DNA of 64,000 nt from Rhinopomastus cyanomelas (Eukaryota; Chordata; Aves; Bucerotiformes; Rhinopomastidae), in assembly GCA_013400115.1 (NCBI GenBank), contig VXBP01000350.1, positions 1 to 64,000 of the forward strand. The letters are read 5' to 3'. Positions 50,001 to 57,900 of this stretch are shown piece after piece. Within the stretch, counting starts at the first letter, position 1. Each line of letters opens with the position of its first letter. A model generated the notes under the pieces. That model saw only the letters and a program-made list of their open reading frames with translations, ran no database searches and had not been told where the DNA came from. Both the position numbers and the translations under genes were made by a program.

Positions 50001-51994
50001 TCAGCAGGGCCAGGTCCCAGCAGCCTTTTCCTCCAGATTAGTTCTGTGAAGCTAAACCAAAGGGTTGCGTGGAGTGAGGCTGAGCTGCCTCTCTTACCTG
50101 TTCCAGGAATACAGGCCAGGTGTGAAAGCTCAGGTCATCCAGCCACAGTTTTTAGTATTACTCCCAGGTTTGGTCTGATCCCTGTGAAAACACTGGGTCA
50201 TCTTTGTTTTTCCATCAGAGACCTCCCTGCCCCAGTTATAAAGGTGCTGGATGGCATCAGGGGACGTAGGCAACAAGTGACTCTGTGTTCTCTGTCCCAG
50301 ACGTAGGCTCGGATCAGCATGACGAGTCCTCTGATGAGCTGGAATTCCCTGCTTGTGACCCTGAAGGACCAAGGCACCAGCTGATAACTGACCCAGATGA
50401 TCTCTTTGAAGCATCCAACAGCTTGTTACTGGAGGGTCAGGAAGACTGGGACTTGTTCAGCGAGATCACAGCCTGCTACCAAAGCCAAGCCTGGAAGAAT
50501 GCCAGCGCAGACAGCTACGACCTCCTGGAAGAGGAGGGCTCCTTCTGCTCCGCAGGCTCCATACACTCACTTAGCCCAGCCAGGGATCGGTGCTCATCAG
50601 AGCCCAGCGTCTGCCTCAGCTCCCAGCTTTTGGCTCAGAGCCATGAGCCAGTGGCTCGCCAGTCCAGCTGCGACGCCACCATCATGCACAGCCACACAGA
50701 CTACGTCTACAGGCTCAGGCAGCTGCAGATGGAGAGCCAGAAGCTGCTTGACGAAGGCCTAAGCCCCAGGATCAACAAGGTCAGGCAGAACTCATGGCAG
50801 TCACCTCGAACCAGCTCTCAGATCACAAAACTCAGCTTTCAGAAACCCAGCCTGTCCAACAGGTCCAGCTTCTCTAGCCTGTCCTCCACCACCACCTCCC
50901 CATCAGCCTCCTCACTCAGCTCCTTGGACAGCGCTTTCTCCTACTGCTCAGAGTCGTCAGCCCTTAGTCCTGCTGAGCTGCCATCCCTGCCGCTCACGGT
51001 CGGCACACCTGCCAGGCTCTGTGCTGTGTCCCCCAAGACCGCCAGGCAGTCCCCAAAGGATTGGCACAAGCCCTTCGCACCTCCTTTGCCTCTGCATCTG
51101 TGTGACCCGCGCAGCTCCTGTGAGAATAAGCCCACGGCTGTAGAGAGCAGCCACTGCTCTGGAGAGAGGGGAAGTTTTCCGCGTGTTGGTGGCCCTCCCA
51201 TGGGAATCCCGCGAAGCGACACTGGCTGGGGAGAGGACAGACTGCTCAGCTGTGCGGAGGGCCCTGGCACAGGACTCAAGAACCAGGGCTGTACCGAGGA
51301 GTTTGAACACAGCCCTGAGCTCCCAGCTGCCAGCCTGGCCACTGAGAAACACCCACAGGTCAGCTGCCAGCACGGGGAGAAGGCAGAGATCAAGGATGCT
51401 GACACCGGCTCCCCAAGCCCAGACAGCCTGAAGCGCACCAAGATCACTTTTTATGTGGCCCCGAACACAGAGAGCTCCTGGGAGTCTCCTGGGGTGGAGG
51501 AAGAGGAGAGCTCCCCAGCAAACAACAGTGAGCAGAGCCCGCCCAAGAGCTGGCACACCGTGAGGGTCTGTGTTCCCCAGACAGTCTTCTATGGGCAGAA
51601 CACTCCCCTCGTCCTGCGGTCCAGCTCTAGGCACTGCCACCACGACCGAGCGTGCCCATCCCAGCAGGCAGAACACGGGGAGAGCCCCCAGAGCACCTCC
51701 GCTCCCGAGGAGCTGGAGAGCCAACCAGAAGAGGTGGCGCAGGTGCCAGTGCAGAGCAGAGGCTTCAACACGTTCAGCCACACCATCCACATCGTCCTCC
51801 CTGCCACCGTGCGAAGCACCGTCAGGGGCTACTTTGAGCAGGACAAGACCACGACCTGTCCCACAGCTGAGGCAGAAGCAGTGGAGCATGAGCTCCTCCG
51901 GAGCAGGGCAGGGTGGCTCAGGAGCCAGCTGCAGGCAGAGGCAGCCACACTAGAGCACAATGCTGTGGCCCTGGCAGAAGAGACATTTGTCTAG
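37950..51994 (+). CDS. ARHGAP20: ARHGAP20-like Rho GTPase-activating protein, 14 coding exons (first exon not found)
   Basis: The protein should stimulate GTP hydrolysis by Rho-family GTPases. Coding exons are 37950-38032, 40235-40405, 41886-42035, 43149-43190, 43526-43610, 43830-43907, 44774-44840, 45586-45774, 46473-46648, 47165-47326, 48084-48193, 48762-48951, 49626-49743 and 50301-51994. All introns are GT-AG and every junction keeps phase, giving 1104 codons and TAG. By residue from the first exon shown: basic segment 1-27, PH about 48-149, Ras-associating about 160-290, RhoGAP about 345-520, annexin-like repeat about 636-694, Ser-rich tail to 1104. The arginine finger (R365, in GIFRRS) and catalytic-site Asn (N474) are present. 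The usual RhoGAP lysine before FLR is Thr401. Length and domain order fit mammalian ARHGAP20 (about 1190 residues). The true start is either an unseen upstream exon or the ATG at 37953. Family assignment is firm; orthology versus paralogy is open. Confidence 0.93.
38985..40192 (+). mobile_element. CR1 LINE, degraded RT region, in an ARHGAP20-like intron
   Basis: Frames include HKKGWKEDPGNSRPVSLTPV, FSKALGTVSHSILLETLSA and VTSGVPQG, in order across several frames, as in CR1 ORF2. It has frameshifts and small deletions and no intact catalytic motif. Its truncated 3' end is about 40 bases before the splice acceptor of the exon at 40235. Confidence 0.92.
40235..40405 (+). CDS. ARHGAP20: ARHGAP20-like exon: start of PH domain
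   Basis: Encodes residues 28-85. The second half (from about VLEERVQL to DVLVIAKSK) matches the first strands of the ARHGAP20 PH domain, where the query reads ERHLILLSDVLVIAK. A nearer acceptor (AG at 40263-40264) would break phase with the previous exon; the acceptor at 40231-40234 keeps it. The donor is GTAAG at 40406. Confidence 0.88.
40796..41690 (-). mobile_element. CR1 LINE, well-preserved 3' part, in an ARHGAP20-like intron
   Basis: The minus strand encodes GERDLGVLVDSRMTMSQQC and MRPHLEYCIQFWAPWFKRDV, followed by the 3' UTR and an ATTCTATG tail. It lies antisense to the host gene between the exons ending 40405 and starting 41886. It resembles the copy at 16165-16726, so both are probably one subfamily. 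Confidence 0.95.
41886..42035 (+). CDS. ARHGAP20: ARHGAP20-like exon: PH domain middle
   Basis: Encodes residues 85-135, including the LKLKKQVHLSEVW and SFVLGWPTTNYVVTF strands that match the ARHGAP20 PH domain. Phase 2 on both sides, acceptor TTTCAG, donor GTATCT. Confidence 0.92.
43149..43190 (+). CDS. ARHGAP20: ARHGAP20-like exon: PH domain C-terminal helix (42 bases)
   Basis: A short exon encoding SAEVKERWLSVLL. The Trp is the invariant residue of the C-terminal PH helix. Acceptor CTCTGCAG and donor GTAAGC are strong, and phase 2 agrees with both neighbouring exons. Confidence 0.9.
43526..43610 (+). CDS. ARHGAP20: ARHGAP20-like exon: linker and start of Ras-associating region
   Basis: Encodes residues 149-177. 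Begins by completing the second Trp after the PH helix, then reads HINEAKQKEH and SLTLQIFVLDATSCSS, the first beta strand of the Ras-associating region. Donor GTAAGT. Confidence 0.9.
43830..43907 (+). CDS. ARHGAP20: ARHGAP20-like exon: Ras-associating region, helix
   Basis: Encodes residues 178-203 (AAAISVSNVETVESVIKRTL then HQLGLP), matching the strand-helix of the Ras-associating fold. In frame at both ends, with polypyrimidine acceptor TTTCTAG and donor GTAAGT. Confidence 0.9.
44100..44257 (+). mobile_element. CR1 LINE 3' end in intron
   Basis: Contains GACCTTCTTCCCAGTGAGGG, GATTAGATGATCTTTCAGGG and the tail TTCTCTGATTCTGTGATTCT. Confidence 0.9.
44774..44840 (+). CDS. ARHGAP20: ARHGAP20-like exon: Ras-associating region
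   Basis: Encodes residues 204-226, with HHLWVISGKEDPAYPLIG matching the family segment LWVNSGKEEAPYPLIGHE in pattern. Donor GTAAGA, phase 1. Confidence 0.9.
45586..45774 (+). CDS. ARHGAP20: ARHGAP20-like exon: end of Ras-associating region
   Basis: Encodes residues 226-289. It begins with GHEHPFSIALSCLRDS and ends with KQCQFILKPRLQAP, both typical of the region before the ARHGAP20 GAP domain. Phase 1 on both sides, donor GTAGGG. Confidence 0.9.
45872..46096 (+). mobile_element. CR1 LINE 3' end in intron
   Basis: Contains CCCTGGAACAGGCTGCCAGG, GGAGCCTCTTGCTCTGGAGG and ACTGGATGATCTCTAGAGGT, then a degraded tail. It begins about 100 bases after the exon ending at 45774. Confidence 0.88.
46473..46648 (+). 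CDS. ARHGAP20: ARHGAP20-like exon: basic linker into RhoGAP
   Basis: Encodes residues 289-347. A basic stretch (KHTKRKKSLIDWALRRG) is followed by a Ser/Pro linker and KLFGLSLSSVC, then LPKPIM, which leads into RhoGAP helix 1. The family has FGISLPNIC...LPKPVL at the same place. Confidence 0.92.
47165..47326 (+). CDS. ARHGAP20: ARHGAP20-like exon: RhoGAP domain with arginine finger
   Basis: Encodes residues 348-401. STRGIFRRSANAK carries the catalytic arginine finger (AGA codon at 47216-47218). KELKEKLNSG follows as in the family. The last codon, ACG at 47324-47326, gives Thr where RhoGAP domains normally have the conserved Lys before the FLR motif. Confidence 0.94.
47584..47740. repeat. Three-copy intronic repeat, unit about 50 bases
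   Basis: Each copy runs from a GATG/GACG start through CTGGGTGCCnCnGAGACA-like sequence to CCAACAGGGG, CCGAACAGGGG or CCACCAGGGG. It lies in the intron between exons 47165-47326 and 48084-48193, so it is not coding. Confidence 0.8.
48084..48193 (+). CDS. ARHGAP20: ARHGAP20-like exon: RhoGAP domain, FLR motif
   Basis: Encodes residues 402-438, DFLRNIPDSVLSSDMHRLW and onward. Arg405 is the structural Arg of the FLR motif. The donor is GTTCGT, a weak 5' splice site, but it is the only nearby GT that keeps phase with the next exon. Confidence 0.9.
48762..48951 (+). CDS. ARHGAP20: ARHGAP20-like exon: RhoGAP core
   Basis: Encodes residues 438-501. LLRHLFGVLHHIEQNS and MTAFNLALCIAPNML are hallmark RhoGAP helices. 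Asn474 corresponds to the conserved Asn that contacts the GTPase-finger region. Donor AAG/GTAGAC, phase 0. Confidence 0.94.
49046..49137 (+). mobile_element. CR1 LINE 3' tail in intron
   Basis: Reads GATGACTTGGTCTAGGTGAT, ACTGGATGATCTTTCGAGGT and ends CCCTAATGATTCTATG. Confidence 0.93.
49626..49743 (+). CDS. ARHGAP20: ARHGAP20-like exon: end of RhoGAP domain
   Basis: Encodes residues 502-541, VALLVQFLIENSGEIFGGDI and onward, the last RhoGAP helix, then a Lys/Ser-rich linker. Acceptor TTTACCAG, donor GTGAAG, phase 1. Confidence 0.93.
50301..51994 (+). CDS. ARHGAP20: ARHGAP20-like last exon: annexin-like repeat and Ser-rich tail
   Basis: This 1694-base exon encodes residues 541-1104 and ends at TAG 51992-51994. 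An acidic start is followed by one segment with RCSSEPSV, RQSSCDA and LRQLQMESQKL (about residues 636-694). It has the pattern of the annexin-like repeats of ARHGAP20; as I recall, mammals have two. A Ser-rich motif ending SSLDSAFSYCSE also matches the family. The C-terminus contains FSHTIHIVLPATVRSTVRGY and ends in acidic AEETFV. Most of the rest is low-complexity, Pro/Ser-rich and probably disordered. Confidence 0.93.
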
Positions 51995-53865
51995 GGAGAT
52001 GGGAGAACCAAATCTGTCTCTGCAGGTGCAGCAGGAAAGACTATGTAAGAGGCGATCAGGATGTGAAGCATCCAGCAGCTGAGTGGGGCAGCGAGTGCAA
52101 AGTGGCACTGACCAGTGTGATGTTGGGGTTTGAAAGTCCTCTGGGCTGGGGCAGGGGGTCTACTCTCATTTGTCTTCACACCCTTTCTCTGCAGAAAATG
52201 CTCTGTGGGCTGACTGCCACCAGACACTCCTTGTCTGCGCATTAGCTGACCTGCTCGAGGGTCTGATGCTGTTTCTTTCAGAAGTGGGCAAGGAGAAGCT
52301 CTGTCTGTTTTTTCCCCATCAGCTGATGGTGGGTTTGGCTCAGAGAGCTGGGATGGAACTAGTGAGAACCCTCTACACTTACACAAACCCTCCACTGCCC
52401 ATTGTGAATCACCACTGGGCAAAGGAAGTCCCTTTGCCTGCACCCCCAGGCATCACTCATACTGCTCCCTGCTCATCCTCTACCCCCGAGGTGTAGCTCA
52501 CGAGTTCCAGACAGCCCAGTGGTCACTGACAGGTAGTCTGTGTGACCTTTGCACCCCAAGGTTGTTTTTCCCCGGTTACCTGTCACTGGTTGTTCAGGTG
52601 CCTCCCCCAGGCCAGCAGTTGGTAGAGCCCATTGACTATAAAGCACTGCAGAGCTCTCACCCTGGCAGGGCAACATCTTCTTTGTTGTCCTGTGGCAGCA
52701 GCCGGTCCTTTGAGCCCTTCTGAAAGGTGATGCCTCTCCACACGACAGTGACATTTCAGAAGGATCTGTTCTGGAACTCTGCGGATGGGGCACCAGATCA
52801 AACTCCCAGCAATGCTGAGAAGGACCTGCAGTATTTGGGTCTAGTGTGAGGAGGTCAAGGAGGTGTGGAAGTTGTTGAGGATGTTGTGAAGTGGGTGCTA
52901 AAGCGAAGCCCCATCCGGCAACAAACATCGGTCCTGAGCTGAGCCGGCCCAGGCTTCAACAGCGCTGATGCCGGCTCAGGGAGCACTGGGGTCCCACTCA
53001 GCCCAGCACAGTGCTGCTGTGCACTCCCGCAGGGTCAAGTGTGGCAACCGCACCAGGCAGGGATGCCCTGAGGAGCCTCCTTGTGCTGCACCACTGGAAA
53101 AGTGCAGCCAGCGGACCCCTCGAGCCTCCCCACAAGCCCCCTTGGAGCAGCGCTCAGGAGTGGCATGGGCAGAGCAGGACCTGCTGAGAAGGCTGTGACG
53201 CTGCCAGCTGAGCTTGGAGCAGTTGCTGGGAGCGCACAGTCGTCAGCCCTGTGCTGAGGGAGCAATGGGGGAAGGCTCACAGGCTAAAGGTTCAGGACAT
53301 TTCTTTTGGAAGTTGTGAGAGTTTCTCAGGCAGTTTCTCTGGGACACTCCTTCTACTCGGGTAGCGATGGATGGGTGGTGGGCGAGAACACTGCAAGCGC
53401 CCCAGGGAGTTCGTGGGGATTCCCCTGCAACTGGCCAGAAGTTTGAAACAGCCATAGCTGGTGGCAGTCAGCACCTGCTGCTCCTGGCACAGAGCAGGGA
53501 GGCTGCCTCTGCCAGAGGAGCTGCAGATAACAGTCGATAGCAGATCCTTCTCCCAGGCTCCTAAGGCAGTTGGTGCCAGAAGGCTGGCCGGGCGCTCCAA
53601 AGTTCACACCATCACATGCTGGGCCGCAAGACGTGGACAGAAGTCCACTCGCCAAGGCATGTAGGGTTTAACTTCTTATCTTCAGGGTGCTGAATTCTCA
53701 GAGGCAGCACTCACTGGCCCTCATAGGATGGAAGGTGAACGCAGTCATGCTGCACCCCCACGCCTCCCACCGCTCCCTCACGCATAAGCACTGACGCGGC
53801 GTCACAGCCTCTTCCAGAGCTGCGGCTGTCACGGTCAATAAATGGCAATATAACTGTCACTCTGT
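51995..53865 (+). other. ARHGAP20: Probable 3' UTR of the ARHGAP20-like gene
   Basis: No conserved reading frame follows the stop codon. The first convincing plus-strand AATAAA is at 53837-53842, with GT-rich sequence downstream, which would give a 3' UTR of about 1.87 kb. The extent is inferred from that signal alone. Confidence 0.5.
53837..53842 (+). terminator. Poly(A) signal, ARHGAP20-like gene
   Basis: AATAAA, followed within about 30 bases by GT-rich sequence (CTGTGGTGGTCACC, then TTGTCTGTTGTGTC). It is the first plus-strand AATAAA I noticed after the stop at 51994. Confidence 0.55.
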
Positions 53866-53943
53866 GGTGGTCACCTGCTGGCCCCTTGTTCTTGCAGCCT
53901 TGTCTGTTGTGTCTTTGAAAAGCACTGACCCACACTGTGACCT

Positions 53944-54004
53944 CCCCAGGTCGTGCTGTGACACCACATGAGTGTGTATGTCCGACCCCTGGTCCTGCTG
54001 TGAC

Positions 54005-54039
<35 letters not shown>

Positions 54040-54060
54040 CCGCCCGACCCCAGGTCGTGC
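53944..54060. repeat. TG microsatellite inside three copies of a short repeat
   Basis: A run of about 16 TG dinucleotides lies at 54007-54038. It is flanked by three near-copies of ACCCCAGGTCGTGCTGTGACAC at about 53945, 53985 and 54047. It sits between the facing poly(A) signals of the two genes. Confidence 0.85.
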
Positions 54061-54215
54061 GGACATGGCCAGGTCCCCAACACAGTGGGGAAACCCATTC
54101 AGGTAAACCAGGGCAACAGGATGTGGCACTGACACTTCAAACTCATTCCATTCCATCCAGGCTCATGGTCTCAGAAAAGTGCATCTCACATGTCCGAGAG
54201 TCAGGTTGTTGGACT

Positions 54216-54221
54216 TTTATT
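54216..54221 (-). terminator. Poly(A) signal, FDX1-like gene
   Basis: TTTATT on the plus strand reads AATAAA on the minus strand, 650 bases after the stop codon of the FDX1-like gene. It gives a plausible short 3' UTR ending just before the convergent gene. Confidence 0.5.
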
Positions 54222-54499
54222 TGACCCAGGCGGGAAATGGGACCATTTAAGGCTGGGAGAGAGCAGCAGCAGCCAGCCTGTGGCTCTGCAGGGACCCAGA
54301 ACGTCTGGAACTCAGAGCGGTCCCCTCTCACAGGAAATGTCAGCATTCTGATGGGCACCAGGCAATTCTTGCCAACCAAACCCATCTGCTTCTCTCACCA
54401 AGCACATCCCAGTCTGTTCTCACCACCCAAAGCCCATGTGCCTCTCTCCCCAAGCCAATCAGCACAGGGCCCTGTGCTCACAACAGCTGCTTCTTCCGG

Positions 54500-54542
54500 G
54501 AACTCTCAAGGTCCCTTCCAACCCCTAACATTCTGTGATTGC
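54500..54542 (+). mobile_element. CR1 LINE 3' tail remnant
   Basis: Only the last 40 or so bases remain: CAAGGTCCCTTCCAACCCCT, then AACATTCTGTGATTG. It would lie antisense within the FDX1-like 3' UTR. Confidence 0.7.
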
Positions 54543-54807
54543 GAGCAGCCTGCTCTGCAGCCCAAGCTGCCCTCGCAAGGCTCCCAGCAGCAGTCCCGAC
54601 AGGCAAAGGAGAGGATGAGCCACCCTGTGCACAGGCACTCCCTGTCAGCACGCAAAGCTGTTCACTCCAGCCCAGCTGCCTTCAGCAGAGCACTCAGACA
54701 CCTAAAGCACCTACTGAGAGCCTAGCACTAAGCGTGGTCTGAGCAGGCGGGTCAGCCTGCAGCAAAGCTCCGCGGTCTCCCACAAGCTGGCCACAGAAAG
54801 CCACAGC

Positions 54808-54835
54808 ACCCCCCACCCCCCCCAAAAAAAAACCC
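54808..54835 (-). repeat. U9-G8-U-G6-type tract in the FDX1-like 3' UTR
   Basis: The plus strand reads C6, A, C8, A9. On the FDX1-like mRNA this becomes nine U residues, eight G, one U and six G, starting 35 bases after the stop codon. Two long G runs this close could form an RNA G-quadruplex. A homopolymer sequencing error is also possible. Confidence 0.6.
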
Positions 54836-54870
54836 AAACAGGCAGTGGGCTGTGCAGGACTCAGTGTCAG

Positions 54871-54991
54871 TCACTGCTTGTTCTGCTGGCCCACCTCCAG
54901 CTGCCTCCTGATGTCAGACACATCCATGGGCACCCGCACCGTCAGGCCATCCATCGACTTCTTGACACAGACCTGGCAGCCCAGGCGGGAC
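54871..54991 (-). CDS. FDX1: FDX1-like exon 4: last cluster cysteine and C-terminus
   Basis: Encodes SRLGCQVCVKKSMDGLTVRV and on to the stop (TCA on the plus strand at 54871-54873). It supplies the fourth cluster cysteine. The C-terminal tail (MDVSDIRRQLEVGQQNKQ) is clearly unlike the mammalian one. Confidence 0.95.
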
Positions 54992-57900
54992 CTGAATGGA
55001 GAACACAAGATGAGGCTCTGCAGCTCCCATGCTAATGGCAGGGGCCCGCACCCACACCAGGGTGTCTGCTCCAAGCTGGGCTATCGCTAACGTCCCTGTT
55101 AAAAGCCTCCAGTGCCCCAACAGAAGGCAGGTCTAGAGGAACAAGGGTTGCACAGAACAGGTCCTGCCCCTTGAAAATGGGTGTCAAGGGCTGCGGAAGC
55201 GCCCTGGAGGCTTGGGAATCTCCTGTGGTCAGCAGCAGTGCTTACGTCTCTGTGAGCCCGTACGCCAGGTCCAGCATGTCCAGCTCCTCATCGGAGACAG
55301 CACCCAGCTTCTGGAAGGCATCCTTTTCAAAGATGAGGTGGCAGGTGGAACAGGCCAATGTGCCCTCACAGGCGCCTGGCGGGGAAATGAGGGCGAGACA
55401 GCGGCACAGGAAGAATGAGGGGGGTTAGAGAGATTGGCTGCAGAGCAGGTCCTTCGGTGGGTCTGAAGCCTGTCAGAAGGCACCAGGCGCACGGCAGCTG
55501 GGGGCAGCTTTCAGCCCAACTCCTCCTGGGGCAGACCACGCTCAGTTTTCCAGTTAGTGCATCAGCTCTAATGAGAGCAGGGCATCGACACGAGCTGGTG
55601 GGACCTCACTGGTAATGGTGAGGAGGTCATGCTGCCACCTCACTGTGCAAAGCTGGGCCAGCAGGCAGCCATCGGGGAAGGGATGCCTGCGCCCTGTGGT
55701 CTGATGAGAGCAGAGCAATACATGGAGAGCTGCACCGTTCCCACACACCCCCGGCACTGATACAGAGCAGCACCCGCTGCACACAGCACCTACCGAACCC
55801 ATTGATGGCCAGGTTCTGATTAACCACCACCTCCAGCAGACTCTCTCCTTCCTTGGCCACAGCCGTAAGCCTCTCTCCATCCCGGTTGATGAAGTGCACC
55901 GTCACCTGCACTGCAGGGCTGCAAGACAAGAGGGATTTGGGGTAACTCCGAGCAGCTCACCACCAATGTCTCTTGGCCAAGTGGCACCGGGAGGCAGCTG
56001 TGCACAGGCAGCTTTGAGAGGGGCTGCAGCAGAGAAGGTTCTGGATGTCTGTTCCCAGTGCGGGGCAAAGCAGTTACCAGTCCTGGGCCGGGGATATTTG
56101 TCCTGCATGGAGCGATGCGGTATGAGCGTCAGGGTCAGATGCTGACCCTGGAAACAAGGCTGCTCTAGCTCATGGTTTGCTTCCCCGTGGCGGTGGCTCC
56201 TTTGCTGCTGCTGGCTCTTGCACCAAGTTCCCACCCCTTCCCTGAACTCAGTCGTGGGGATGTCGTGAGGGCAGCTGTGCCGAGGGGTCAGTCTCTGAGC
56301 CGGGGCAGCCCTTGCTCAGGAGAAGCTGCTGAAGACTTTGGCAGCTGATGAGATTTAATGAGGTGGAGCTAAAACAAGGCCATCGGTGCCTTGGTGCTGC
56401 CCAGTGGAAACTGCATCTACACATGAGAGGGAAACAGCACCTGCTTGTCTCCTCCAGGTCAGGCTGTCCCTGTGGTAAGGAGATGGCTGCTGCCCTTGGC
56501 AGCGGTGCTGAGACATCCCCCTCAAGCCAGTGTGTTCTGAAACCACACGTTTCACTTCCAGTGGGGCACACGAACAGGGACTTTTCCGCTCCCTTATAAG
56601 TGGGATAACTCCAGGACAACCCTGCTGTGCCGGACCAGGGCAGCACCCTGGAGGCAGAGTGCGCTCCGCATGGCACCACCCAAGAGCTTCCTCTGATAGC
56701 CCAGGACACTGGAGGTGACATCCAGCACTGCAAGGTCATTGCTCACCAGCCGGTTATTCCTTTACAGAAGGATCCCAAACCCTCTGTGACACAGGGAGCT
56801 AGAGAAGGGTTTCAGGAAGGTTCTTCTCCATGTCAGTGCTTTTCCTCAAGAGGTGTTTTCTCAGCCCATCCCAACCCAGCCAGATGCCTACAAGTGCTTC
56901 AAGAGACAACTTCCATCAGCAACAACCAACCAGAAAGAGAACATGTTGATAAGGAGTTTCCACAAATCCCGCTGAGCTGAGCTATCAGGGAGACTGTTCT
57001 CTGCAGTCAGGGAGCAGGATGGTTTATCCCGCTCTCTGTGACACCGGTCGCATCCAGCAGGTTACAGTCTGGTCCAGGAGACAGACAAATCCCATTTGTT
57101 TTGTTTGGAGAAATGCAGTCACTGGGATCATCCCTCAGGAGCAGGCAGAGGAAAAGCTGGCAGGGAGCCTACAGCAGTTGGCTCCCAGTGCAGGAGTCAG
57201 CCCCATCCTGGCAGCCCCCAGGATCTGTTGCTCCTGCACCTGTATATTTCCTTCTGGAAGAGCTGCTCTGCTCATCAGGGCTGCTCCCACAGGGGCTCTG
57301 CTGCTCAGCCTCAGGAGCTGAGTAGAAGCTGTCAGTCTGATTGGGGAGTTTTCTGCAGAAAAGTTTGGGTTTGAAACCCCCTCTTCCCGTCTTCTCTCTA
57401 CTTGGTGACCTCCACCTTCTTCTTTGCTCTCTCCATCTCAGTGCCTGTTTGGAGACGGGTTGCTGCTGCTGAAAGAAAATGCTGCTGCTCCGGAGAAGGG
57501 TGTCACTCCTGAGTGCGACAGAGGCGAGTGGACAGATCTGCCTGGAACTGGAGGGACAGTGAGAACTCTGAGCTGTGAAGGGTTATGGGGATCGGGACCG
57601 AAGCCGGGTGACTGTCTCAGAAAGAAGCAGGACTTCCCCCAGTGAAGATGTTTTGGACCTTTCACTTCAGCGTTGGAGCCGTGTGACAAAACTCTGCATG
57701 TCTGTGTCTCATAGGGGGTTTCTCTTCCGCTGTGCGTGGCAAGGAGTGAATGAAAACTAGAGCTTCTCTTCCACAAACAGAGCCCGTTGTTTCACTACCT
57801 GCAGACCTGTCGGTGGGTTTGTTAAACCCTTCCCATGTGTCTGATGCTGCAGGTGAATGTTCCTGGTTGAATGTTAGTTAGGGTCTCTGACCCACGTGGG

